Numbered from the stretch's first letter, positions 23,918-34,003 are shown. The stretch is DNA of 64,000 nt from Pseudomonadales bacterium (GCA_024234815.1 JACKNO010000001.1:124001-188000); one strand, 5' to 3'. A program made the numbers and translations. Notes: generated by a model from the sequence alone, not told the origin.

Positions 23918-25000
23918 CTATTGCCCCACAGTCACGGGCATACCATCCACCATAAACTCGAGCCGCGACAGAACCACCTGGTCGCCGCGGGAAAGGCCCT
24001 CGCCAATAGTGATACTGTCCTGCTCTTTGCGAACAACGGTGACCTCGCGCCGCTGCACCTTTCCCGCTTCCACCACATAGACAGAATCACCGTCGTGTAG
24101 CGCTGAGCGCGGAATGCGGGTTGCCATGGGAATGGCGATGCCTTCTATCTGCGCCTCCACAAAGAGGCCCACTGACAACGGCCAGGGATGGCGGTTTGTA
24201 TCGTAGGGGGCGTCCACCTCAGCCACCAGGTAGAAAACCCGGGTCTCTTCATCCACTCGCTGCTCAATACGCACCAGCCGCGCCTGCCAGCTGCGCTCCA
24301 CATTGCCAAACCTGGCGGTGAGTGTGGCCTGCGGCCAGGTGCCATCGGCAGATTCGCCGTAACGCACGAACGGTACATCCGAGGCCAACAGCGGCAGCCG
24401 TATTTCCACGCTCGATGTACCCAGCAGGCGCATCAGCGGCGCACCTGCCTGAACATACTGGCCCAGATCCACCATTTTGCTGTCGATGATGGCGTCAAAG
24501 GGAGCCACGATCTCGGTATTTGCCAGGTCGGACTCCGCCTGGCGCAGCCTGTCCTGGGACGCCTGTACCTGGGCCTGGGCTTCCTCAATCGCGGCCCGCA
24601 TGAGTACCACCTGTACTTCCGCCAGCGACAGCTTCGCGCTGGCAACCGCGGCCTTCGCCACGGACACCGCAACTTCATAATCGATTGGATCTATACGCAG
24701 CAGCGTGGCACCCGCGCTGACCGCGCCTCCTGCCAGAAACTCCGGCGCAACCCAGATAACTTTCCCAGAGACTTCGGAGACAAGTTCAATATTCGTTCTA
24801 GCCGCAACAATTCCACGCGATTGTACAGTGACATCCACGGGTCCGGGTTCCACAACCATCACCTCCACGACCGGGACGTCAGGCGCAGTTTCATGGCGCG
24901 GCAATTCCGACCGGCTTTTTATCATCATCTGCGCGACTATTACGGCCGCCGCCAATACGATGATTGGCAGCAGGCGTTGTATCCATTTGTTCTGCATCAA
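23918..25000 (-). CDS. RND periplasmic adaptor (membrane fusion protein)
   Basis: A 360-residue adaptor. It has an N-terminal membrane anchor (about residues 10-27), then a lipoyl half (VTVQSRGIVAARTNIELVSE), an alpha-hairpin rich in Ala/Gln/Glu (AIEEAQAQVQASQDRLRQAE), the second lipoyl half (ESDLANTEIVAPFDAIIDSK, about 155-174), a beta-barrel region, and the membrane-proximal end GLSRGDQVVLSRLEFMVDGM. It bridges the RND pump and an outer-membrane channel. The gene is directly followed by the permease. Confidence 0.93.
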   Translation of the reverse strand: MMQNKWIQRLLPIIVLAAAVIVAQMMIKSRSELPRHETAPDVPVVEVMVVEPGPVDVTVQSRGIVAARTNIELVSEVSGKVIWVAPEFLAGGAVSAGATLLRIDPIDYEVAVSVAKAAVASAKLSLAEVQVVLMRAAIEEAQAQVQASQDRLRQAESDLANTEIVAPFDAIIDSKMVDLGQYVQAGAPLMRLLGTSSVEIRLPLLASDVPFVRYGESADGTWPQATLTARFGNVERSWQARLVRIEQRVDEETRVFYLVAEVDAPYDTNRHPWPLSVGLFVEAQIEGIAIPMATRIPRSALHDGDSVYVVEAGKVQRREVTVVRKEQDSITIGEGLSRGDQVVLSRLEFMVDGMPVTVGQ

Positions 25001-25176
25001 TATCTATCCGGAAAAGTTGGCATAACACCGGGTCGGGCCTGCCGCGAACGACGAGACAACACAAGCCCTTGGCAGGCCGGTATGTTACCGCATCATCTGG
25101 CTGATGGGGTCTGTTAAGCGTGAAGATATGTAAAGCACAGAATGCCCTGTGAGGGCGCAAGAGTCGGTGCCCGGGT

Positions 25177-26199
25177 CTACTGACGCCGATATTCCGTGGG
25201 CGTGAGGCCGCGCCAGGCTTTGAAGGCTGCGGAAAAAGACGATGGATCGCCGTAGCCGAGTAGCAGGGCTATCTCGATAATACTAAGGCTGTGGTCGTCC
25301 AGGTACTTCCTGGCAAGCTCGGATTTAACACCCTGCAGAAGCTGTTGGAAATTAGTGTCGCGGTCCTTGAGGCGCCGCTGCAAAGTTCTGCGGGAGACAT
25401 TGAGGTCGCTGGCAATACTGTCGATAGAGCAGCTGCCCGCAGGCAGCTGGCGACGAATTGCAGTGTGCAGGCCAAGGGAAAAGGGGTCGCTTGCAGATGC
25501 GTCATCGCTGAAGAACGCGGAGAACTCCTGTGCCACCGCGTCATAAAATCGGGTGCTCACATGCAACTGCGGATTATCCAGCAATTTCCAGTCGTAATGC
25601 AGCGCGCTGACAGCCTGGTCGAAGTAAAGCGGGGCACCGAATGTCGTGCGCAGTACCTCCACGTTGTCCGGCCGGGGGTAACTCAGATCAACCCTGTGGG
25701 GCCTGACCGGCAGCAGGCAGTAACCGTCCATCTGCAGCGCCGTGGCTGACAACATGCTATCGGTAACCACGCAGCGCACCGGGTCGGGCCGGCGCAGCGG
25801 GTGCCATTCCAGCGCGAAGTAGTCGCGATGCCGGGCGACCACTATCGATCCGACATCCCCCAACAGGCTGGCCACACTGGGCAGCATATTCATCCACTCA
25901 CGCAAGGTTTTGCTGGCTGATGCCAGATATAGAAACAGGTGAGCGTTCTCCATGTGCGACACGCGCCCGCTGAGCAGACCGAAATCCGCGTTGCCGGTCC
26001 GCCGGGAGAATTGCTCCTGCAACCGGTAATAGGTGGACACCGGCAGCAGCGCGTCGGGCACCTTGAGCAGGCCGATATCCAGCCCGGCGCTGCGGGCGAT
26101 GAGTTCCGGGCTCCCGCCGAGGGCCGCCGCCAGGTCCATGAAGCCCTTCAGTGCCCTGGCGTAGACGACTCCTTCACCGGGCTGTTGCTGCGCCATCAA
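25177..26199 (-). CDS. AraC-family transcriptional regulator
   Basis: A 340-residue regulator of the OruR/arabinose-binding-domain-2 type. A long N-terminal effector domain (ALGGSPELIARSAGLDIGLL, RTGNADFGLLSGR) is followed by a C-terminal AraC double helix-turn-helix: IASDLNVSRRTLQRRLKDRD, then IIEIALLLGYGDPSSFSAAF and KAWRGLTPTEYRRQ. It lies 176 bases upstream of the adaptor-pump genes on the same strand, and is divergent from the atuA operon (299-base gap), so it could control either. The effector is probably hydrophobic, judging by the family. Confidence 0.92.
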   Translation of the reverse strand: MMAQQQPGEGVVYARALKGFMDLAAALGGSPELIARSAGLDIGLLKVPDALLPVSTYYRLQEQFSRRTGNADFGLLSGRVSHMENAHLFLYLASASKTLREWMNMLPSVASLLGDVGSIVVARHRDYFALEWHPLRRPDPVRCVVTDSMLSATALQMDGYCLLPVRPHRVDLSYPRPDNVEVLRTTFGAPLYFDQAVSALHYDWKLLDNPQLHVSTRFYDAVAQEFSAFFSDDASASDPFSLGLHTAIRRQLPAGSCSIDSIASDLNVSRRTLQRRLKDRDTNFQQLLQGVKSELARKYLDDHSLSIIEIALLLGYGDPSSFSAAFKAWRGLTPTEYRRQ

Positions 26200-26498
26200 C
26201 TAAAGTCACTCCCCTTGCCGGCCGTGAACCGGCCGCAAATGAGAATAGCATGGCTGGTTCGGTCGCCGCTGTCACCCATACACTGACAGCGCGAACGCTC
26301 TGTGCCAATATCCCTGTACTGCTCGATTCTTGCCATGCTCGATTCCCGCCAGCTCTGGCGCGTGCGGCACCAGGCGACGGGACCCCGCCGGGACGGTTGG
26401 CACCATCTCTGGAGTGCCTGTCGTCATTTCCCGCGAACAGTGCGGCCAGACCCAGTAGCATTTACTGACCTCAGGATACAAACAGGGGATACCGCCAG

Positions 26499-28304
26499 AT
26501 GACTGACAGGATTGTACGAATAGGAGGCGCCAGCGGTTTCTGGGGTGACGCAGCCCGTGCCACCCCGCAATTGCTGGACTCGCCCGGACTGGACTACATC
26601 GTATACGACTACCTGGCCGAGATCACCATGTCGATCATGGCCAGGGCCCGGGCCCAGGACGAGACCAGGGGCTACGCCCTGGACTTTGTCAGCGCTGCCA
26701 TGAAGCCCAACCTGGCAAAAATCGCCGAGCGCGGAATCAGGGTGATCTCCAACGCCGGCGGGGTCAATCCGCAGGCCTGTGCCGAGGCGCTGCGCCAACT
26801 GATAGCCGAGCAGGGGCTTGAGCTTACCGTCGCCTGTGTTGTGGGAGACGATCTCATGCCCACTGCCGCGCAGCTGGCGGACGCAGGTATTACAGAGATG
26901 TTTTCCGGCGAATCGTTCCCCGCCGCGGACAAGCTGCAGAGCATCAACGCCTACCTGGGCGCCTTTCCCATCGCTCGCGCGCTGGAACAGGGTGCCGACA
27001 TAGTCGTGACCGGGCGCTGCGTCGACAGCGCCGTCACTCTCGGAGCCTGCATCCACGCCTTCGGCTGGAGTCGCGACGCGTGGGACCAGTTGGCCATGGG
27101 CTCTTTGGCAGGCCACATCCTGGAGTGCGGACCCCAGGCGACCGGCGGCAACTTCACCGACTGGGAACAGGTGTCGGGCATGGCGAATATGGGCTATCCC
27201 ATCGCCGAAATCTCAGCCGACGGCAGTTTTATCTGCACCAAGCCCGAAGGCACCGGCGGCCTGGTGAACGTGGGCACGGTCAGCGAGCAGATGCTCTACG
27301 AAATCGGCGATCCACAGGCCTACATGCTGCCGGACGTCATCTGCGATTTTTCCACGGCGCGCATAGAGCAGGCTGGCGATGACCGGGTAAAGGTATTCGG
27401 CGCTACCGGGCGCCCGGCGCCGGATACCTATAAGGTCAGCGCCACCTATGCCGACCAGTTTCGCGGCGGCACTTACATGACCTTCTACGGCATCGATGCG
27501 GCCCGCAAGGCCCGCGCTCTGGGTGAGGCCGTATTCGAGGCGTCCCGCAACGTGTTCAGGGCTGTGGGCCTGGCGGATTTCAGCGAGACCAGCATCGAGT
27601 TGATCGGCGCGGAAAGCCAGTACGGGAGCTTCGCCGAAGCCGGCGACAGCCGCGAAGTGGCCATGAAAATCGCCGCCAAGCACCCCGATGCGATGGGTAT
27701 CGGCATCCTGCTCAAGGAGGCCGTAGGCCTCGGCCTCGCCACCCCACCCGGCCTGTCCGGGTTTGCTGGCGGCCGCCCGAAGCCCTCCCCGGTCGTGCGC
27801 CTGTTTTCCTTCACCATCCCCAAAAGTCAGGTGAGTGTAGGAATCCTGCTTAATGGCAGCGAAACAGCCTGCGATGAAAACTACGGCCAGCCGCTGGATA
27901 CGGCCAGTATTGTCCGACCCCGGGCACCCGCGGCAGGGGAATCCTCCGCCACCACCGAGGTGCCGCTCGTCGCGCTGGCCTGGGGCCGCAGCGGCGACAA
28001 GGGCAACAAGGCGAATATCGGCATTATCGCGCGCAAACCCGGGTACCTGCCCTACATCTACCAGGCCCTTACCGAATCCGTGGTCACCGAGCGATTCGCC
28101 CACTTCCTGGCCGACACCGGCCCCGGCAAGGTCGAGCGCTTCCTGCTACCTGGATCCAACGCCATCAATTACCTGCTGCACGACGTGCTGGGCGGGGGCG
28201 GCGTGGCCAGCATACGCAACGACCCGCAGGCGAAGGGCTACGCACAGCTACTGTTGTCCTGCCCGATCCGGGTTCCAACCGCCCTTGCGGAGACGCTTCC
28301 ATGA
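26499..28304 (+). CDS. AtuA-like acyclic terpene utilisation protein (DUF1446)
   Basis: A 601-residue protein. The N-terminal DUF1446 domain (about residues 1-450) starts RIVRIGGASGFWGDAARATP and contains VISNAGGVNPQACAEALRQL and DIVVTGRCVDSAVTLGACIH. A C-terminal 100-residue domain contains VALAWGRSGDKGNKANIGII. AtuA is required for growth on citronellol/geraniol in Pseudomonas, but its reaction is unknown. The gene overlaps the carboxylase beta gene by four bases (ATGA), so it is coupled to it. The 299-base upstream gap with a divergent AraC gene probably holds the promoter. Confidence 0.9.
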   Translation: MTDRIVRIGGASGFWGDAARATPQLLDSPGLDYIVYDYLAEITMSIMARARAQDETRGYALDFVSAAMKPNLAKIAERGIRVISNAGGVNPQACAEALRQLIAEQGLELTVACVVGDDLMPTAAQLADAGITEMFSGESFPAADKLQSINAYLGAFPIARALEQGADIVVTGRCVDSAVTLGACIHAFGWSRDAWDQLAMGSLAGHILECGPQATGGNFTDWEQVSGMANMGYPIAEISADGSFICTKPEGTGGLVNVGTVSEQMLYEIGDPQAYMLPDVICDFSTARIEQAGDDRVKVFGATGRPAPDTYKVSATYADQFRGGTYMTFYGIDAARKARALGEAVFEASRNVFRAVGLADFSETSIELIGAESQYGSFAEAGDSREVAMKIAAKHPDAMGIGILLKEAVGLGLATPPGLSGFAGGRPKPSPVVRLFSFTIPKSQVSVGILLNGSETACDENYGQPLDTASIVRPRAPAAGESSATTEVPLVALAWGRSGDKGNKANIGIIARKPGYLPYIYQALTESVVTERFAHFLADTGPGKVERFLLPGSNAINYLLHDVLGGGGVASIRNDPQAKGYAQLLLSCPIRVPTALAETLP

Positions 28305-29923
28305 CCGTATTCAACTCCAGGATAAATCCCAATTCGGACACCTTCCGCAAGAACCGGGAGGAGATGCTGGCCCATATCGAGCACCTGCAACGGCTCAACA
28401 GCCGCGGTGCGATGATCTCCGAAAAGCGCAAGCCCCGCTTTGAAGCGCGCGGCCAATTGACCCCGCGGGAGCGCCTGGCGAGGCTGCTGGATCCGGGCAT
28501 GCCCTTCATGGCTATCGGCAACATCGCCGGCTACCTGCTGGACAACCCCGACCCTGAGAAGTCTATTCCCGGCAGCACCATCATTGCCGGCATCGGCTTT
28601 ATCAGCGGGGTGCGCTGTGTGGTTGTGGTCGACGACAGCGGCATACAGGCCGGCTCGCTGACCACGGCGGGGGGCTACCGGATCAGACGGGCGGAGGTGA
28701 TTGCCCTGGAGCAGAAGCTGCCCTTCATACACCTGGTGGAGAGCGCCGGCGGCGACCTGCTCAACTACACGGTGGAGGTCTTTTTGAGTGGCGGTGAACT
28801 GTTCGGCAACCTCGCCAAACTCAGCAAGGCGGGAATTCCCGTAATCTCAATCCTGCACGGCTCGTCAACCGCCGGCGGCGCCTACATGCCGGGGCTCAGC
28901 GATTACGTGATTGCGGTCAAGGGCAATGGTCGCGCCTTCCTGGCGGGCCCGCCCCTGCTGAAGGCTGCCACCGGAGAAATTGCCACCGAGGAAGAACTGG
29001 GCGGCGCCGAAATGCATGCCTCTGTTTCGGGCCTGGCGGAATACCTTGCGGAAAATGACGGCCAGGCCGTACAGATGTGCCGCGAATTACTGCATCGCCT
29101 GCAATGGAACAAGGACTGCGCCACGCCCAATCGTCGCAGTTACAGCGAACCCATCTACGACGCGGATGAACTGGCGGGGGTCATCCCCTGCGACTACCGC
29201 AACCCCTATGACATGCGGGAACTGGTGGCGCGCGTCGTGGACGGCTCCGACTTCATGGACTTCAAACCCCGCTACGGCGCGGCAACGGTGTGCCTGCAGG
29301 CCGATATATTTGGCCTGCCCTGCGGCATCTTGGGCAACAACGGCCCCATCGACCCCGCCGGCGCCAACAAGGCTACCCACTTTCTGCAACTGTGCGACCA
29401 GGCGAACATCCCCGTGCTCTTTTTCCAGAACACGACCGGGTATATCGTCGGCACCAGGTCCGAGCAGGCTGGCATGATCAAGCACGGCTCGAAAATGATC
29501 CAGGCGGTGCGCAACCTGGAGGTGCCGCGCATCACTTTGATGACAGGCGCCAGTTTCGGCGCCGGCAACTACGGCATGTGCGGGCGCGGCTACGACCCGG
29601 ACTTTCTCTACACCTTTCCCAACGCCCGCACCGGCGTCATGGGCGGCGAGCAGGCGGCCAAAACCATGTCCATGGTCGCTCGCGGCAAAGCCACCGCCAT
29701 GGGGCAGGAACCGGACGAAGACACGCTGGCTAAACAGGAGGCGTATCTCGCCAATATATTCGACAGCCAGTCCAGCGCCTTCTACACGTCCGGCCACATG
29801 CAGGACGACGGCATGATCGACCCGCGCGACACCCGCAAAACCCTGGGTTTCCTGCTGGAAACCGTATGGGAGACCCGTCACCGCACAGTGCGCCCCAACA
29901 GCTTCGGCATTGCGCGGATGTAG
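28301..29923 (+). CDS. Acyl-CoA carboxylase beta subunit (AtuC/geranyl-CoA type)
   Basis: A 540-residue carboxyltransferase. Acyl-CoA and biotin-side oxyanion motifs can be read: SLTTAGGYRIRRAEVIALEQ, HGSSTAGGAYMPGLSDYVIA, FLAGPPLLKAATGEIATEEELGG-like segment, and GRGYDPDFLYTFPNARTGVM near residue 430. It would pair with the biotin-carrying alpha subunit at 30792 to carboxylate a branched enoyl-CoA. Association with atuA and a hydratase suggests geranyl-CoA, though methylcrotonyl-CoA carboxylase is a close alternative. Confidence 0.9.
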   Translation: MTVFNSRINPNSDTFRKNREEMLAHIEHLQRLNSRGAMISEKRKPRFEARGQLTPRERLARLLDPGMPFMAIGNIAGYLLDNPDPEKSIPGSTIIAGIGFISGVRCVVVVDDSGIQAGSLTTAGGYRIRRAEVIALEQKLPFIHLVESAGGDLLNYTVEVFLSGGELFGNLAKLSKAGIPVISILHGSSTAGGAYMPGLSDYVIAVKGNGRAFLAGPPLLKAATGEIATEEELGGAEMHASVSGLAEYLAENDGQAVQMCRELLHRLQWNKDCATPNRRSYSEPIYDADELAGVIPCDYRNPYDMRELVARVVDGSDFMDFKPRYGAATVCLQADIFGLPCGILGNNGPIDPAGANKATHFLQLCDQANIPVLFFQNTTGYIVGTRSEQAGMIKHGSKMIQAVRNLEVPRITLMTGASFGAGNYGMCGRGYDPDFLYTFPNARTGVMGGEQAAKTMSMVARGKATAMGQEPDEDTLAKQEAYLANIFDSQSSAFYTSGHMQDDGMIDPRDTRKTLGFLLETVWETRHRTVRPNSFGIARM

Positions 29924-29949
29924 GTACGAGAGACTTCTGGAGATACACG

Positions 29950-30759
29950 ATGACAAGCTTGCCAACAACCACCGCGCTGATCCTGGAACCCCAGGGCAGT
30001 GTGCTGACCATCTGGTTTAACCGGCCCGAGGCCAGGAATGCCCTGTCCGCTGCGATGGTGGAAGAACTGGAAGCCGTACTCGATGCCACCCGCGACGACC
30101 GCGGCCTGCGTACGATCATCCTGCGCGGCAAAGGCGGTTTCTTCTGCGCCGGCGGGGATATCAAGGGTTTCAGGTCCGGCCTCCAGGACAGCGGACCCAG
30201 CAGGGACGAGGTCGCCCGGGAAAACCGCAGCTTCGGCAGTTTGATGATAAAACTCAACGAGCAGCCCCAGGCGGTAATCGTACTAGTGGAGGGAGCCGCC
30301 ATCGGCGGCGGCCTGGGCCTGGCCTGTGTCGGCGACGTGACCATCGTCACCCGCGACGCGCGCTTTCGGCTCAGCGAAACCAGTCTCGGGATTCCCCCGG
30401 CCCAGATCGCCCCCTTCGTCACCGAACGCGTCGGCCTGACCCAGGCCCGGCGATTGATGCTGACCGGCGCGCGTTTTGAGGGCGCAGAAGCCGTGCAGTA
30501 CGGCATAGGCCATATCCTGGCCGAGGACAGCGCGGATATGGAGGCCAAATGCGCCGAAGTACTGGCACAGATCGCCATGTGCGCCCCGGGGGCAAATGCG
30601 ACAACCAAGCGTATCGTCTTTGAAACGACCCGGTTGCCGCGCGCACAGGCGCTGGATTTCGCCTCTCTCGGCTTCGCGGACTGCATGTTGAGCGCGGAGG
30701 GCCGCGAGGGCGTAAGCGCCTTCATCGAGAAGCGCAAACCCAACTGGGCCAATGATTAA
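29950..30759 (+). CDS. Enoyl-CoA hydratase/isomerase family (AtuE-like)
   Basis: A 269-residue crotonase. The ATG at 29950 is chosen, with GGAG 8 bases before it; a longer frame reaching into the carboxylase gene is unlikely. Oxyanion-hole segments: TIILRGKGGFFCAGGDIKGF (about residues 55-74) and VEGAAIGGGLGLACVGDVTI (about 115-134), followed by SETSLGIPPAQIAPFVTERV. In this operon the likely role is hydration of the carboxylated product (isohexenylglutaconyl-CoA or methylglutaconyl-CoA), inferred from position. Confidence 0.9.
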   Translation: MTSLPTTTALILEPQGSVLTIWFNRPEARNALSAAMVEELEAVLDATRDDRGLRTIILRGKGGFFCAGGDIKGFRSGLQDSGPSRDEVARENRSFGSLMIKLNEQPQAVIVLVEGAAIGGGLGLACVGDVTIVTRDARFRLSETSLGIPPAQIAPFVTERVGLTQARRLMLTGARFEGAEAVQYGIGHILAEDSADMEAKCAEVLAQIAMCAPGANATTKRIVFETTRLPRAQALDFASLGFADCMLSAEGREGVSAFIEKRKPNWAND

Positions 30760-30791
30760 ACTGGGCCAATAGCCAAATACCGGAGAAACCG

Positions 30792-32789
30792 ATGAGTCGA
30801 TTTACCAGCATACTGGTCGCCAATCGCGGTGAGATTGCCTGCCGGGTTATCCGCACCGCCCGTGCCCAGGGTTACCGCACGGTCGCCGTTTACTCCGAGG
30901 CGGACGCGCGGGCACCCCATGTGCAGCTGGCCGACGAGGCGGTCTGCATCGGGCCCAGTCCGGTCAATGAATCCTACCTCGTCCAGGACAACATTCTGCG
31001 GGCGGCCAAAGCCAGCGGCGCCGGCGCCGTCCACCCGGGATACGGCTTTCTCAGCGAGAACGCGGACTTTGCCAGGGCCTGCGAGGAGGCGGGACTGGTA
31101 TTTATCGGCCCCTCCGCCGACGCAATTCACCTGATGGGCAACAAGGCAGAGGCCAAGCGCCGGATGATCGAGGCGGGTGTACCCTGCGTACCCGGCTACG
31201 AGGGCAAGGACCAGAGCGAGGCTGCACTACTCGAGGCGGGTGCCGGCATAGGGCCACCCCTGATGGTCAAGGCTGCCGCTGGCGGCGGCGGGCGCGGCAT
31301 GCGCCTGGTGCAGGACCTGAAGGAACTGGCCAACGCCATCAAGCTGGCCCGCGCCGAGGCCGAATCCGCCTTCGGTTCCGGTGAACTGATTCTGGAAAAG
31401 GCCATTCTGCGCCCCCGCCATGTTGAGATACAGGTGTTCGCCGACAGCCAGGGCAATACCATACATCTGGGCGAGCGTGATTGCTCAGTGCAGCGCCGCC
31501 ACCAGAAAGTCATCGAAGAAGCGCCCTGCCCGGTAATGACCGAATCCCTGCGCGCGGGCATGGGCGCCGCCGCAGTGGCCGCCGCGGCGAGTATCGGTTA
31601 CCGCGGCGCCGGCACCGTCGAATTTCTGCTCGATGAAAGCGGCGATTTCTACTTCCTGGAAATGAATACCCGCCTGCAGGTGGAACACCCGGTAACAGAG
31701 CTGATCACCGGCCTGGACCTGGTGGCGCTGCAGTTGCAGGTGGCCCAGGGCGAGCCATTGGGGCTCAGTCAGGATGACATCAGCCTGTGCGGGCACGCCA
31801 TCGAGGTGCGTCTTTACACCGAGGACCCCGCCCAGGGATTTTTGCCCACCTCGGGGCCGGTAGACCTGTGGTGTCCGCCCCGTGGCGCGGGTATACGGGT
31901 GGACGACGGTATCGCCAGCGGCCAGCATATCTCACCTTTTTATGACCCCATGGTCGCCAAGATCATCGCCAGCGGACCCACCCGCGATATCGCCCGCCTG
32001 CGCCTGATCGAGGCCCTGCAGGAGATGGTGCTGTTCGGTCCCCGCCACAACCGGGACTTTCTGGTGGCCTGCCTGCAAAAGGCCAGTTTCGCCGCGGGGC
32101 TGGCAACCACGGCCTTTATAGCGGAGGAGTTCACCGACAGCGAAATGGCAAGCCCCGCGCCGGGCTTCGCCGACAGCGCGGTAGCCGCGGTAATCGAATT
32201 GGCACTGGAGCACGAAGCACTGCACAGCGACAGCGTGCTGGTGGCCCGGCAATTGCGCGACTGGTCCAGCGCGGGGGCACTGATTTCGCGCAAACGCTAC
32301 CAGCACGCAGAGCTGTTGCACGATCTCGCGGTAATGGCCCTGGGCGGCAACCGCTACCAGGTATTCGATAGCAGCGAAGCCTGCCTCGTTGAGCTGCTGT
32401 CCATGGAAGACTGCAGCGCCCATGTCGATGTAGACGGCGTCCGGCACCGGGCGCGCTTCCACTCACCACATGCCGGCAAGCTGTACCTGTCTGTCGAAGG
32501 CCGCGCGGCGCAATACCATGACCTGATTCGCATCGACGGTGCCCGGCAGGAGACCGGCGGTGGCGGCTGTATCAGCGCCCCGATGCACGGCCTGTTGCTG
32601 GAGGTACGTGTCGCCCCCGGCGATCTCGTGGAGAGCGGCCAGACGCTGGCGATACTGGAGGCGATGAAGATGCATTATGAAATCGTCGCTGAAGCCTCGG
32701 GCACGGTGAGGGAAGTGCTGGCCCAGGCCGGCAAGCAGGTTGCCGCTGACGATGTCCTGATAGAGATTGAGGTGGCCGACGCGGAGTGA
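30792..32789 (+). CDS. Acyl-CoA carboxylase alpha subunit (biotin carboxylase + BCCP; AtuF-like)
   Basis: A 665-residue protein. Biotin carboxylase domain: ILVANRGEIACRVIRTARAQ at the start, ATP-grasp glycine loop MVKAAAGGGGRGMRLV (about residues 157-172), then EMNTRLQVEHPVTELITGLD (about 295-314). After a linker domain, a BCCP domain ends with biotinylation site ILEAMKMHYEIVAEA (Lys in EAMKM at about residue 625). It forms the holoenzyme with the beta subunit at 28301. The operon order atuA-beta-hydratase-alpha parallels the acyclic terpene cluster but lacks the other atu genes. Confidence 0.93.
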   Translation: MSRFTSILVANRGEIACRVIRTARAQGYRTVAVYSEADARAPHVQLADEAVCIGPSPVNESYLVQDNILRAAKASGAGAVHPGYGFLSENADFARACEEAGLVFIGPSADAIHLMGNKAEAKRRMIEAGVPCVPGYEGKDQSEAALLEAGAGIGPPLMVKAAAGGGGRGMRLVQDLKELANAIKLARAEAESAFGSGELILEKAILRPRHVEIQVFADSQGNTIHLGERDCSVQRRHQKVIEEAPCPVMTESLRAGMGAAAVAAAASIGYRGAGTVEFLLDESGDFYFLEMNTRLQVEHPVTELITGLDLVALQLQVAQGEPLGLSQDDISLCGHAIEVRLYTEDPAQGFLPTSGPVDLWCPPRGAGIRVDDGIASGQHISPFYDPMVAKIIASGPTRDIARLRLIEALQEMVLFGPRHNRDFLVACLQKASFAAGLATTAFIAEEFTDSEMASPAPGFADSAVAAVIELALEHEALHSDSVLVARQLRDWSSAGALISRKRYQHAELLHDLAVMALGGNRYQVFDSSEACLVELLSMEDCSAHVDVDGVRHRARFHSPHAGKLYLSVEGRAAQYHDLIRIDGARQETGGGGCISAPMHGLLLEVRVAPGDLVESGQTLAILEAMKMHYEIVAEASGTVREVLAQAGKQVAADDVLIEIEVADAE

Positions 32790-32799
32790 TTTGCGCAAC

Positions 32800-33918
32800 A
32801 TGAAAGAAGCCAGCGGCGGGAAAACACTCTATTTGCACGTGGGCATGCACAAGACGGGCACTACAGCGCTGCAAAAATTTTTCAGCCTGAACGACAGGCT
32901 GCTGGCCTCCCAAGGGATTTGTTACCCCGAGCTGGGGCGTTCCGCGAGCCTTCTTGCCCACCACGATATAGCCAACTCACTGAAGGGACCTCCGTTCCCC
33001 TTGCGCGCGCCGGAAAAATCCCCCGAGGAATATCTCGAAGGCATCCGGGACTGCTTCAGGACTTTTCCGGGCGTGTTGCTTTCCAGTGAAATATTCATGC
33101 GATTCGTACCCGCATTCAGGGACAGGCTTGAACTGGACCTGTCGCAACTCGAGAAGCTGGCGGCTGTCGCCGACCGGGTCCAGGTGATTATTTACCTGCG
33201 AAGGCAGGACAGGTACCTGGAATCTTTCTACAGCCAGGAAATACAACACGACCTGTGCCTGGACTTTAGCGAGTTTGTCGCAGCCAGAATGCCCGACTAC
33301 TACCAGATCTGTCAGGAACTCGCCGGCTTCGCCGGCAGGGACAACGTTACCGTCAGGGTCTACGACAGGAACCGGTTTGCCGGCGGAACACTTTATTCCG
33401 ATTTTCTCTCGGCACTCGATATTGAGCAGACGGATTCCTTTGTTCTGCCGGGCGAGGATATAAACCCGTCCCTCGCGCCCGATGAGCGGGAGTTCAAGCG
33501 CCTGGTGAACGCACTGGGCCTGCCGATACGGGAAGTGATACGCTTCAATGCTCCGCTGCTGCAATTGTCCCAGGCGCGGCGCGGCGCAGGTGAAACGGGC
33601 GCGGCGCTGTTCCGTGCCAGCCAGAGGGCAAAGCTGCTGGCGGACTGTTCGGAAGCTAACCGGCGCCTGGCGGCTGATTTCCTGGGGCGCGATAGCCCAG
33701 GGGACACGCTGTTCCCCGCTGCGGCAGACGACAAGCGCGCAGCGGAGGCGGTGTACGCGGGTCCGGACACAGTGCGCCTGAGGGGAATTGCGCAGGCCCT
33801 GGGCCAGCTTGCGCCCGAGCTGGTCAAGCTGTTGTCGCGGGCCGCCCGGCAAGCGCTTTTGTCCGCGGACCACAGGGCAAGGGATTCGGCTGCAATACTC
33901 CTGGCGGCGTTGGGATAA
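32800..33918 (+). CDS. Sulfotransferase-like protein
   Basis: A 372-residue protein. The start at ATG 32800 gives MKEASGGKTLYLHVGMHKTG with the sulfate-donor loop HVGMHKTGTTALQKFF; the longer frame overlaps the upstream gene and is rejected. A second PAPS-type region is RVQVIIYLRRQDRYLESFYS (about residues 128-147), followed by an acceptor region (FSEFVAARMPDYYQI). It looks like a carbohydrate or protein sulfotransferase. Its neighbours toward 40 kb are surface-glycan genes, suggesting a polysaccharide acceptor, which is inference. Confidence 0.8.
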   Translation: MKEASGGKTLYLHVGMHKTGTTALQKFFSLNDRLLASQGICYPELGRSASLLAHHDIANSLKGPPFPLRAPEKSPEEYLEGIRDCFRTFPGVLLSSEIFMRFVPAFRDRLELDLSQLEKLAAVADRVQVIIYLRRQDRYLESFYSQEIQHDLCLDFSEFVAARMPDYYQICQELAGFAGRDNVTVRVYDRNRFAGGTLYSDFLSALDIEQTDSFVLPGEDINPSLAPDEREFKRLVNALGLPIREVIRFNAPLLQLSQARRGAGETGAALFRASQRAKLLADCSEANRRLAADFLGRDSPGDTLFPAAADDKRAAEAVYAGPDTVRLRGIAQALGQLAPELVKLLSRAARQALLSADHRARDSAAILLAALG

Positions 33919-34003
33919 CATCCGCCCGGGTGTTTGAACCGGTGAATTTCCCGACCGGCAGCAGCATCACAGCGTGAAACGCGAGGGTCGAGACGAGGTT
34001 GTC

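Noticed and set aside
27213..28103. Minus-strand open frame (about 296 codons) across the atuA gene
   Set aside because: Antisense to a conserved protein with clear motifs; Gly/Ala/Val-rich shadow with no ribosome site.
29087..29968. Minus-strand open frame across the carboxylase beta gene
   Set aside because: Shadow frame of a conserved gene; the translation resembles no family.
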